From NCBI GenBank assembly GCA_002964805.2, contig PUDQ02000034.1:426782-490781 (forward strand): a DNA stretch of 64,000 nucleotides, given 5' to 3'. The DNA is from Trametes villosa. Its lineage: Eukaryota > Basidiomycota > Agaricomycetes > Polyporales > Polyporaceae. The notes beneath the pieces are model-generated. The model did no database searches, was not told the origin of the DNA, and saw only the letters and a list, made by a program, of their open reading frames with translations. Positions 11,638 through 22,259 of the stretch are shown in pieces (the stretch's first letter is position 1; each line of letters opens with the position of its first letter). Position numbers and translations under genes: made by a program.

Positions 11638-13463
11638 CTATGCGCGTCCTTCGAACTCGACTGTACTGTACGCCCTGCGACGCACAGCCCATCTCCACTC
11701 CTGTGCCCTTATCCTTAGAAACCTCCGGTAATACCAGTTGATGCCGTCCCACTGATCTCCATCGTCCATCTTTGTGAGTCCCGGGCACACCAGCGCGAGC
11801 AGCGCAGCAACGCCCACCGCATCGTATGAAACGGAGCCGTTCGCGTGTAGTTCTCGGAGCGCGGGGAGCGGCGGCAGGGCGCGCGAGGGCCAAAGTAGGT
11901 CGGGCTCGGGGAGGAAGCGCATATCGAAGGCGACGGTGAGCTCCGCAAGCTGAGGGCAATGCCGCAGTAAGCTCGCCAGGCCATCGAGGGTCGCCCGCGG
12001 AAAGTGGCCGTCCCCCAGGTACGGAGGGTCAAAACGTGGTGGTTGGTACATGAGCGACCGTTTTGGAGGATCTGCTAAGGATGGCAGAGCAAAGTGAAGT
12101 CCCTGCAGGTCGGGCCAGGCGCGCCCCATGGCGTCCAAGGTGGGGTCATCAACGACAATCTGGCATGGGCCGGAAATGTAGAGGCGACGGAGTACACCCT
12201 TGAGGCGGGCAAGGGGCGCGATGTGCCACGGCTGGCATGCCAGTCGGGGTTCGTCCTCCTCGACGGTGCGCGGGGCGGCGATGGAGATTTTGTGGAGAGA
12301 CTGGCCGCATGGGAGGTTGCCTATCGCCGTGCAGAGCGCCTCCAAGACGAGTCCATTGGACGGGACACGTACAGTCGTCTCGTGGCGCCGTACCAGAATG
12401 GCGAGTGTTTCAAGACAGGTAGAGGTCAGGGTGTGCAAGAAAGCCGCGCACCACTCGAACGCGATGTTTTCCAAAGTGAGTTGTGTGAGCGCAGGGAAAA
12501 ACCGGGAGTGCCTCTCGTGCGGTAAGGCGTCCCACGCGTAGTCGCTCGGTTCGACGCGCATGCGAACCTCTGCGAGCTTCGGCAGCGAGCCCATTGCCAT
12601 CAGGCCCGCGGGACCGACATTGACAGTCCAGCTTTCGAAGTGGGTGAGATGGGTAAACGTGCGAAGCTCTGGACAGGACAGTGATGCAAACTCGGTCGGC
12701 GGGCCAATTCTCCCTTCCAGACGTAGTCGTTCCACGAGCGGAGATGCTTCGGAAAGACTCTTGATGACCTCGGTAGGGCGGTCGCGGTGTATCCACAATC
12801 CCGCCAAGGTGACCAGTCGCAGCTTTGGGCCAAATAAGACGTGCGCGGGATGGAAGAAGTCGTAAGCGGGAAGAAGGCGCTGCTCATCTAAGAGGTGAGT
12901 CCTTTCTGAGTGCTGGAGGTACTGTGCATTGGGAAGAAGTGGTTTGGGCGCGTGACGGAGGAACGCGGCCCAGACGTCGGCAGGTACCTGATGCTGGCGG
13001 TGATACAACTCCACTTTGGGATGACGGTAGGAGTAATGCGCAAGGTTCCTAACACGGCTGCAGTATGAGGCGAGGCGGTCAAAGTCCTCGGGAGCTGGAT
13101 CCCGTTTGAAGACCTACGTACCACATGGGATCCAGGTTAGCAAGGCGAACGCCGATGTACTAGTAGAAGTGGAACAATACGCACCACTTCACGCTCACAC
13201 CGGTAGCCTCGTTCTTCTGCTGTTATAGGGACGAACTCGCAAAGGTCCCCGGGGAGCGCGTAGAATAGCACCGATGGGCAGCTAAGGGAGTACCAGAGAG
13301 CGTCGAGGGCGCAGTCGCTCAAAGAGCGACACGAGACAGCCAGCGCGACGAGGGCATGAGGGAGGCCTTTGGAGTCATACGATTGGCGTACGGTGAGTAG
13401 TTCCCGACAGATACGTAGGAGTATATCCTGAGGCAGAGTAGACAGAGGAGAAATGTCAGTCAT
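11638..13463 (-). CDS. F-box protein, array copy E
   Basis: Exons 13463-13185 and 13113-11638 give 584 residues (GTGCGT donor, GTAG acceptor, phase 0). F-box: LSTLPQDILLRICRELL then ALAVSCRSLSDCALDALW. Exon 2 starts VFKRDPAPEDFDRLASYC; its methionine has been replaced, so the reading frame depends on the splice from exon 1. The N-terminal third of exon 2 (QVPADVWAAFLRHAPKPLL, PNAQYLQHSER) is shared with copy G. The C-terminal tail (YSTVEFEGRA) is longer than in the other copies. Confidence 0.75.
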
Positions 13464-13782
13464 TGCTCGGCGCAAGATGCAAGGAGTGGTACCGGTACAA
13501 GCCTGGTGCAAGCGCTGTCAGCTGCCTGCAAAAACGCTTCGATGAACGCAGACTCGGAGGACGTGCGCTTAAGACACCATATAGGCTTCCGGCTTACCTT
13601 CTACACACGAGGCACGCTGCTGGCCAAGATGTTGAATGCATCGAAGTGGTTCGAGTGACACGTCGGCGCCGTTATTGTACTATGTATATCCACGTGTACA
13701 CTCGGGCTGAGCGATCCAGTACTGCCACACCGATGTCAATGAACTTCTGCGTTCTTTGAGCCCTCAAGCTTCAAGGCCCTAG
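13464..13782. other. Intergenic spacer between F-box copies E and F
   Basis: Presumed promoter of copy E (minus strand) and 3' flank of copy F. No further gene or repeat was recognised. Confidence 0.4.
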
Positions 13783-15572
13783 CTACGTATGGTGTGCCGC
13801 CGTCCACCTCCTCTCTTGCTCCATTATCTCTAAGAACCTCCGGTAATACCAGTCTATGTCATTCCAATGGTCTCCTTGTCCGGCGCGTGCGAGTCGCGGG
13901 CACACCAGAGCCAACGCCGCGGCAACACTGATTTCATCATCGTAGACAGACCCGTTCGCGTCCAGCCGCTGCAGTCCACACTCCCGCAACGGGAGGCGTG
14001 AGGGCCAAGGCTGGTCGAGCTCCGGAAGAAAGCACATGTCAAAGGCGAGAGTGAGGTCCGCGAGGTGAGGGCAGCGCTGCACGAGCGCGACGAGACCGTC
14101 GAGGGTCGCCTTAGGAAAGTGGTCGTCGCCCGGGTTTGGAGGCTCGGGCCACCGTTGCGGTTCTGACTCAGGATGCGCGGGCGTGGTCCATGGGTAGTGG
14201 AGGCGAAGAGTCTGAAGGCCGGGCCACGCACGCGCCATTGCATCCAAGGTGGGGTCGTCGACGGTGATCTGGCATGCAGTTGATATACAGAGGCTGCGGA
14301 GTGCGCCCTGTAGTCGAGCGAGGGGCGCGATGTTCCGGGGCAGGTACGCTGAGCGGCCATCGGCGTCTTCCGCAATGCGTGGCGAAGAGATGCTGAGGTC
14401 TTGGAGGGAGTTGCCGCAAGGGAGGCTGCCGATCGCTGTGCAGAGCGCCTGGAGCAGGAGCCCATCAGATGCAACGCGGACGGTTGTCTGGTCACCGCAC
14501 ACCCGGATGTCGAGTACTTGGAGGAAGGGGGAAGTCAGAGCGTGCAGGAATGCGGCACACCACTCGAACGCGATGTTGTGTAGGGTGAGCTTGGTGAGCG
14601 CAGGGAAGAAGTCGGACCAGGAATGCCTGCCATGCGGAAGAGCCTCCCAGGAGTAGTCCTGAGGCTCGACGCGCAGGAGCACCTCTTGAAGCTTTGGCAG
14701 GGATCCAAGCGACACCAGAGCGTCGGGTCCAACGTTGACAGTCCTTCCGGCAAACTGAACCAGCTGGACGAACGTACGGAGCTCGGGGCACTGTGAAAGC
14801 GACAAAAGCTCCTTCCACTGCCAGCACCACTCTGCTTCCATGCCAAGTCGCACTATAAGCGGGGACGACACGGATAGGCTCTTGATGATCTCCGCGGGGC
14901 GGTTAGGGTCCATCCGCCAGCCCGATATTGTGATGGATCGCAACTGCGGCCCGAGGAGGTGGTCTGTAGAGCGGAAGAGACCCGGACCGGGAACAAGCTC
15001 GCTGTGGCAGGAAAATTCCCCATGCTGGAGGTGCTGTAGGTTGGGGAACAGTGGTTTCGGCGCGTGTCGCAGGAGCACAGACCAGATGTTGGCAGGAGCC
15101 CCAAGTTGACGAAGTAGAGACGTTTCCGCATGCGGATGAAGGTGGACCTCATAGCCGATGTTTCTGACCCGGCGGCCGTAAAGGGCCAGACGCATGAAGT
15201 CCTGCGCAACCGGCTCTCGAGTCATGAACTACTAGATAGTTTAGTTCAATGATCCCTTTCTCGTTCTAGAACCATACGCACCACTTCACGCCGTGTCCCA
15301 CCACTTCCGAGTCCTTGTTCTCGGACCGTCACCGAGGAGATAACCCACAAGTCCTTCGGAAGAGTGTCCAGCAGTGGCCAAGGATTCATGATTGTGTGCC
15401 AGAGAACATCGAGGGCACAGTCGCTGATGGAGCGACACGAGAGAGCCAGCGCTACTAGGGCGCGGGGACCCGGAATGATCCAGGGTTCGCTCTCGCGTGA
15501 GATCAGCAGTTGCCAGAATATACGCAGGAGTATCTCTCGAGGTAGAGTGGAGAGCGTCAGTGGGCGAGTCAT
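13783..15572 (-). CDS. F-box protein, array copy F
   Basis: Exons 15572-15282 and 15228-13783 give 578 residues (GTGCGT donor, GTAG acceptor, phase 0). F-box: LTLSTLPREILLRIFWQLL then VALALSCRSISDCALDVLW. Exon 2 starts FMTREPVAQDFMRLALYG and carries leucine-rich strands (FFPALTKLTLHNIAFEWC, MARAWPGLQTLRLHYP). About 130 bp of its 5' flank (roughly 15,600-15,690) is nearly repeated upstream of copy G (roughly 18,410-18,500), and both are followed by GST 3' ends. F plus the dead GST and G plus the live GST are therefore duplicates of one unit. Confidence 0.75.
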
Positions 15573-15811
15573 TGTGCAATGCGGACCACAGTGGTTGGTT
15601 CGAGCACAAGCTCGACGCGCGCTGCATGCCAACGCATCCTGTAGAGCGGAGCCGAACGCGCACCCGAAAGTTCATAAAGGCTGGAAACTTACCATATACA
15701 TTACGGGCGCGGGAGACGCGGTCATCCCCGTTCTGAACTGAGTCGCTGGTCGGGTGGGCTGCGTGTGCCTCCTCTTCATGTTATCCTGCACGGTGGAGCC
15801 AGTTCTCACAC

Positions 15812-16310
15812 TCAGAGTGGAAGTATTTTGGGAATGGGCCCGACCGGGACGACGCGATAGGAGTTGATCTTGAGGACGGGTGCCACCCAACTCCGGAGCA
15901 AGGAACCGCAGGGGTGCGAAGCAGCGAGGAGGAGCGTACGCTCAGATGCGACCAGTAGTAGTGCGTCTTGATGTGGTCGGAGTTGCACGTCGACGAGAAT
16001 GCCGGATTGTTCCAGTACAGCTTCCGGAGCCATCTGAACAGCGCATCCGACTACCACTCCATAATCAGCGATTTGACCTCTGATCATAGCCACCATCTTC
16101 ACTCATACACTCACAGGTGTATGGCGGGGTACCCGTCCCTGATGGTACGCGGGTTGTACTTGAAGTGACCAAAGTACTATACTGGTCCGGGTCGAAAAGC
16201 ATGATCGCCACGAACAAGCGAACGTCCGCCTCCGTGAGCCGATCGCCGGCGGGGTAGTCTCTCCCCGTATGAAGCTTCTCGAGCCGGTCGAGCGACTCGA
16301 ACAGCATATC
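15812..16310 (-). pseudogene. Remnant of an Xi-class GST (3' end only)
   Basis: Matches the last three exons of the intact GSTs at 18.6-23.7 kb: stop at 15812, final exon ending PVGPIPKILPL, the WLRKLYWNN exon, and part of the helical exon (FESLDRLEK, DRLTEADVRLFVAI). Everything upstream of mid-exon 5 is missing, including the thioredoxin fold with its CPW active site. A frameshift after FDPDQY throws the sequence corresponding to FGHFK...TIRDGYPAIH into another frame, and the acceptor of the next exon has GTGG changed to ATGG. It cannot encode a working enzyme. It sits upstream of F-box F exactly as the intact GST sits upstream of F-box G. Confidence 0.85.
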
Positions 16311-16578
16311 TCGGTATATGGAGCCATACATACCTGCAGTGATTGAAGTCCTTCGAAGGGCTGGTGACAAGCTGGTGAGAGGAGAACGCCAGCGCTATCC
16401 AAGTCGGACGTGGGACACGACAGGCGCCCAGCGCTCGCTTAGCAGTGGCTTAAGCTTGAACTTACTCGTCTCAGGAATTGGAATGAGTCTGAATGGCATA
16501 CGGATTCGAGAGGCCCTCAGGCGGCAAGACATCACTACAACAAGTTCAACACTCAGCGAGAAGAGCACTTTACAATCT

Positions 16579-18372
16579 CTAAGTACGACGACGTTCTACC
16601 CACCTCCGCTCCTGTTCACGTATTCTCAAAAATCTTCGGTAATACCAGCGCATGCCAGTGTCGCCCCAATATTCACCCCTGCCCAAGGGTTTCTTGAGCC
16701 CCGGGCACACCAGGGCCAAGAACGCAGCCACGCCCACCATGTCGTAGAGCACCGAGCCGCTCGCATACAGACACTCCAGAGCCGACTCCTGCAGCGGTGG
16801 AGGAAAGGACAGCCGTTCCATGGAGCCCAGCTCGGGGACAGCGCGCATGTCCAGAGGAAGAGTGAGCTCCGTAAGATGGGGACACCGGCGTACGAGGGAG
16901 GCCAGGCCGACGAGGGTCGCATGCGGAAAGGGGTCGATCCATTGTGGGCGCGGGGGCTCGGATAATACCTGCGCCCAGTAGGGGCCGTAGTCGTCGGGAT
17001 TCCGTGGAAGGGAGAGAGTCTGAAGTTCGGGCCATGCCCGCGCCATGGTGTCTAGGGTTGCGTCGTCGATGATGACCTGACATGCTTCCTGGATGAGGAG
17101 GTGGCGGAGCGAGCCCTGTAAGCCGACAAGGGGGACGATATGCTGCGGCTCGTATACAGCCCTGGCCGCGTCGGCACCCCATGGGCAAGTGATGTCGACT
17201 GCCTCGATAGCGCCTCCGCAGGGAAGGCTCCCAATCGCGGAACAGAGCGCCTCGAATTCAGTCCCGTCGGGTGTAAAAGGGACCTGGCTCGGATGCCAGT
17301 CTTGAAAACGGATGGTGAGTTTGCGGAGGGAGGCGGACGTCACTGTGCGAAGGAATGCCGTGCACCACTCGAATGCAATGTCGGAGAGAGTGAGTTCCGT
17401 GAGCGCGGGGAAGAACCGGGCATGCCTCCCATGCTGCAACGAGTCCCACGCGTAGTCGTCTGGGTCGACGTACAGAACTAGCTCCTGGAGGTTTGGCAAG
17501 GAGCCGAGCCCCAGGAGCGCATCCGGTCCGACGGCGATAGTCCACGCTTCGAAGTAGGTCAGATGGGTGAATGTACGCAGCTCCGGACAGGAAAGAGACG
17601 CGAGCTCGGTCGGCGCGCCAATCCTCGCTTCGAGTCGCAGTCGTTCTACGAGCGGGGACGCTTCAGAAAGGCTTTTGATAACCTCGGTGAGGCGGCCAGG
17701 GTGGATCCACGATCCCCCCATGGCGACGAATCGCAGCCGCGGTCCAAAGAGGATTTCGGCAGGATGGAAATAGTCATAGGCGGGCAGGAGTTGTTCCTTG
17801 TCTAACCGAAGGGGCCGTTCCGAGTGCTGGAGGTACTGTGCATTTGGGAGAAGTGGCTTGGGGGCGTGACGGAGGAGCACAGCCCAGACGTCGGTGGGTA
17901 CCTGACGCTGTCGGTGATACAGCTCCACATGTTCATGACGGCAGTCGTCGTGATTCATGTTTATAACGCGGCTGCAGTATGTGACGAGGCGGTCGAAGTC
18001 GCGAGGAACCGGATCTCGTTTCATAACCTGAATGTCATAGGGTTCGATTCAGCAACAAGTGCAAAATTCTAGAAGTAGTAGTAGAGCAACGCGCACCACT
18101 TCACGCTCGCATATGTAACTTCGTTTCTCTGACGCAATGGGGACAAGCTCGCATAGATCCTCGGGAAGCGTGTAAAAAAGCGACGACGGGCAACTGAGGG
18201 AGTGCCAGAGAACGTCGAGGGCGCATTCGCTGAGGGAGTGACAGCAAACAGCCAGGGAGACGAGCGCGTGGGGGCCATTGAAGTCATAAGACTGACGTAT
18301 AGTCAGTAGTTGCAGACAGATACACAGGAGTACATCTTGAGGTAGAGTGGTGAGCGTAGGACGGCGAGTCAT
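16579..18372 (-). CDS. F-box protein, array copy G (mosaic of E-like and C-like parts)
   Basis: Exons 18372-18097 and 18027-16579 give 574 residues (GTGCGC donor, TCAG acceptor, phase 0). F-box: LTTLPQDVLLCICLQLL then SLAVCCHSLSECALDVLW. The first exon and the first third of exon 2 resemble copy E (SYICEREVV; VELYHRQRQVPTDVW; HAPKPLLPNAQYLQHSER), while the centre follows copy C (YVDPDDYAWDSLQHGRHA; FLRTVTSASLRKLTIRF). This switch suggests gene conversion or unequal crossing-over. The frame is open throughout and the splice sites are good, so it is predicted to be expressed as an SCF adaptor like its neighbours. Confidence 0.75.
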
Positions 18373-18649
18373 CGGGCTGTGCGAGCGGCAGTGAGTGGTA
18401 AGCAGCACAAGCTCGACGCGCGTTGCATGCCAACGCATGGTATAGATCGAGAGCGGAGCCGAACGCGCACCCGAAAGTTCACAAAGGCTGGAGACTTACC
18501 ATATCCATCATGTGAGACGCGGTCACTCCGAGTCCCGCGCTAGAACGTGTCGCTCTCCGCACAGCGTTTTTGTAGACAAACGGCGTACTTCCGAACAGTC
18601 GTGTGATTCCTCTTCATGCTATCGTACACGACGGCACAAGTTCTCGCAC

Positions 18650-20041
18650 TTAGAGCGGAAGGATGTTGGGGATAGGTCCGACGGGGACAATGCGATTGGG
18701 GTTGATCTTGGGTATGATCGTTAGCCTGCGGGAGGATAGAGCAACGAGGAGGGACATACGCTGAGATGCGACCAATAGTAGTGTGTCTTGATGTGGTCGA
18801 AGTCGCACGTCGACGAGAACGCCGAGTTGTTCCAGTACAGCTTCCGGAGCCACCTGTATAATAGCGCATAGCGCATACGTCCTCCGTCAGCAACCCATCC
18901 TACGTATCGCCACTTCTCAAAGAGACTTACAAGTGGATGGCGGGATACCCGTCCCGTATCGTACGCAAGTTGCACTTGAAGTGGCCGAAGTACACCGGGT
19001 CGAAGCGCACGATCGTCACGAACAGGCGAACGTCGGCCTCCGTGAGCCGATCGCCGACGAGATAGTCCTTCCCCGTGAGGATCTTTTCGAGCCGGTCGAG
19101 CGACTCGAAGAGCGGCACGACCGCTGCCTCGTACGCCTTCTGGTTCGCCGCGAACCCGGCCTTGTACACGCCGTCTGCGGAACGCGGCGCCCATATCATT
19201 GGTAGTCAGCGGGGTGCAGACGGCGGATAAAGACGGAACGTACTGTTGACGGTCTCGTACACCCACTCGTTCAGCTCGTCGATCTCCGCGCGGAGGGGCT
19301 CGGGGTAGAGGTCGACCGCGGCCTTGTCTGCGGGCAGCTGGTCGTTGAACGCGCTGTTGAATATGCGGATAAGTTCCGAGCTCTCGTTGTTCACAATCGT
19401 CGCGGTCTTCTTGTCCCACAGAAAGGGCACGCTAAAGCTGTGTACGAACATGGTAAGCTAGTATATCATGACGCTGGAGGAGAGGAACTCGCCGGGCGCC
19501 GTAGTCCGGCTTCGCGCGCAAGTAAAGGTCCTTGACGTGTTCGGCGTTGAACAAGGGGTCGACGTCAGCGCCGGGGTATGCGTCCACGCTTGCGAAGGGC
19601 CATCCGTCTTCACCCAAGCGAGGAGAGACGACGGTAACATCTAGACGAAGGACCGATACATGTCAATACCACTGTGTCGAAGCAGATTATGTATGCGACT
19701 CACCTATGAAGTCCTCAAGACCCTTGAGCTTGCGGACAATGAGCGCGCGAGTAGCCCACGCTGCGAAGCGAACCACGGTCATTACCTGCGTCACTACGAC
19801 GCGATTGGGGCAACTTACGGCATGCATAAGAGATGTAGAGGTGGTAACGTCCTGGAGACAGTTCAGCTTCCGCTTCTGATATCGAGAACAACGACCTATG
19901 CTCACCTTTCTCGGGTTCGAACTTACCGCCCTTCTGTATAAACTCCCTGAACGTCGTAGCGGGACGCTTCAGCGCGCCATCCGCATCTAGCGGAGGCTTC
20001 GTAACGTCCGTCAAGTGCGAGACGTCGCGCGTAGAACTCAT
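18650..20041 (-). CDS. Xi-class glutathione transferase / S-glutathionyl-hydroquinone reductase (ECM4-like), copy 1
   Basis: Family reaction: reduces glutathionyl-hydroquinones using GSH, releasing GSSG, through an active-site cysteine. Exons on minus: 20041-19906, 19851-19819, 19760-19704, 19640-19493, 19437-19244, 19174-18931, 18853-18760 and 18706-18650, giving 320 residues. The active site is Cys56 in YISYACPWATR (thioredoxin-like domain). The helical domain has GVYKAGFA, FESLDRLEK and GDRLTEADVRLFVTIVRFD, and the end is PVGPIPNILPL. The intron after ...KPDYGAR must use a GC donor (CG|GCGAGT); the nearby GT would cause a stop. Relative to the next copy there is one extra intron. A TATA-like box lies at 20087-20093. 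It is the upstream neighbour of F-box G. Confidence 0.82.
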
Positions 20042-20503
20042 GCTAAGGTATGCTCGGAAGAGCCTGGAGCGCGCGGTGGCTGCGGCTTATAAGAAGCCCG
20101 AGAGCTCTGACACAACGGCGTGACTATATGCGCAATTCGCCATATAGAAAGGGTCATTGCTGATTCACAGTCCGCATGAATAGGTCGAGTGACCGTCTCT
20201 AGAGCGGATTGTTAACGCTCTCGTCATGGCTTGGAATAAGCGTCATCGACTTGACTCACGGGTGTTCAAAGATGAGATGCGCACCTTCACTGGCAGATAA
20301 TCCCGAGTAGGCGCGCGTACCGACAAGCTCACGTTCGTGCAGTGGGCGGAGGGAACGAGTGCGGAAGATGTGGAAGTCATGATACCTCCTTTGACGTATC
20401 CAACACGCGCGACTAATATACACCCTTCATGAGGTACTTCTGTGTCTCCTTAATACAGCCCACTTCATGCACGATAACACTGGCCGCGGGCCCCATGCGA
20501 CGT
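20042..20503. promoter_or_regulatory. Promoter interval of GST copy 1 with TATA-like box
   Basis: On the minus strand CTTATAAG lies at about 20087-20093, roughly 45 nt upstream of the start codon at 20041. The rest of the interval is the 3' flank of the next GST copy. No other gene is visible. Confidence 0.45.
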
Positions 20504-21793
20504 TTAAAGTGGGAGGATGTGCGGGATCGGCCCAACAGGGATGACGCGGTGCGGGTTGATCTGTTACAAGGGAGGTCAGTCTACGCTGGTGTGAGAAGTT
20601 GAGAAAGACGTACGGTCGGGTGGGACCAGTAGTAGTGCGTCTTGATGTGGTCGAAGTTGCACGTCGACGAGAACGCAGAGTCGTTCCAGTACAGCTTGCG
20701 CAGCCACCTAGGCGCAGCCACAGCACCATCAACACGCATGCTCCAGTAAAATCGAGGTTGGAAACACGCACTGATGGATGGCGGGGTACCCGTCGCGGAT
20801 GTTGCGGATGTTGCACTTGAAGTGGCCGACGTAGACGGGGTCGAAGCGGACGATGGTGACGAAGAGGCGGACGTCCGCCTCCGTGAGCTGGTCGCCGACG
20901 AGGTAGTCCTTGCCGGTCAGGATCTTCTCCAGCCGGTCGAGGGACTCGAAGAGGGGGACGACTGCGGCTTCGTACGCCTTCTGCGACGTCGCGAAGCCGG
21001 CCTTGTACACGCCGTCTGTTGAACGATCAGTCACTGTGCGCATACAAGTACTCATGACGCGTACTGTTGACGGTGTCGTATACCCATTCGTTGATGTCGT
21101 CGATCTCCTTGCGGAGCGCCTCCGGGTAGAGGTCGATCTTCGCCTTGTCTGCGGGGAGCTGGTCGTTGAACGCGGTATTGAACATCCGGATGATCTCCGA
21201 GCTTTCGTTGTTCACGATCGTCGAGTTCTTCTTGTCGAACAGGATGGGGACAGTGAAGCTATGCGTTCCAAGCTTAGCGTGGCAAGAAGAGTAAGCGCGC
21301 AATACGAACGAACCGGCCATCGTAGTCTGGCTGAACACGCAAGTAGATGTCCTTGACGTGCTCGGACTTGAAGAGAGGATCCTCGTCGGCGCCGGGGAAA
21401 GGGTCTACGTTGGCGAACGGCCATCCATGCGCGCCCATTTGCGGGGACACCACGCTAACATCAATGAAGTCCTCCAGCCCCTTGATCTTGCGAACGATGA
21501 GGGTACGCGTTGCCCAAGCTAATCCGGCATATTAGTACGCGTAGCTCCAGGAAACCATGTTGTTCAGACTTACGGCACGCGAGGGAAACGTAGAGGTGGT
21601 AGCGACCTTCATTCCAACTTCAGTAACAGCCCGAACCATTGCGTATCCCGCACTCACCCTTCTCAGGCTCGAACTTGCCGCCCTTCTCGATGAGGTTCCT
21701 AAACGAAGCCGCCTTGCGCTTGAACGAGCCGTCCGCCTCCATCTTGCTCTTCGAGATGTCGGACAGGTGCGAAACGTCGCGCGTCGAGCTCAT
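20504..21793 (-). CDS. Xi-class glutathione transferase (ECM4-like), copy 2
   Basis: Exons on minus: 21793-21658, 21606-21574, 21518-21314, 21258-21065, 21015-20772, 20707-20614 and 20560-20504, giving 320 residues with all-GT donors. The active-site cysteine is Cys56 (YVSLACPWATRTLIVRK). The central region WPFANVDPFPGADEDPLF, the NNESSEIIRMFNTAFND segment, the helical domain GDQLTEADVRLFVTIVRFD and the C-terminal PVGPIPHILPL are all as expected for the class. It is very close to copy 1, and both N-termini start MSSTRDVSHL. Phases close at every junction. Expected role: cytosolic detoxification or reduction of quinone-glutathione adducts, for example from lignin or wood extractives (an inference from the lifestyle of such fungi). 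Confidence 0.87.
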
Positions 21794-22259
21794 GCTGCGG
21801 TATGGGGGTTGGAGGATGGATGTTGGGTGCCGTTTGAAACCAAATGAGCGTGCCTTTATAGCAGTTGCGAGCGGCCTGGCAGCGTGACCTGGGTGTATGC
21901 GCGCAAGAGGGCGGGCGAGCTGATTCATGCGGCGAGTAGCGTGGACGCGTCGGCCCCTTTAAGGGCAGTATGGGACCAGCGCGCGTCATTGCGAGACATA
22001 AGCGGCCAGTGTCGGACGCGCGATCGACGATCGCCCCCTCTTCCGCCTCGCACATCGATGCCGCCAAGCTTGCAGACAAGAGGGCGGGCGGGGTCGTGCG
22101 GTGAGCCTGGTAAAGCAGAGAGCATGTGTCGGAGGTGCGAAGCATCGAGGACGTCAAGAGAGAGCCAAGCTCGGCGAAGCAGGCAATATACAGGACCACG
22201 TGGTTATCTTATCTACAAAGATGGTGCCTTGCTCAACTTCCCCAAGAACTGAATGGCAG
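21794..22259. promoter_or_regulatory. Promoter interval of GST copy 2 with TATA box
   Basis: TATAAAG on the minus strand (plus coordinates 21854-21860) lies about 61 nt upstream of the ATG at 21793, a normal distance for a fungal core promoter. No additional coding sequence was recognised between the two GST genes. Confidence 0.5.
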
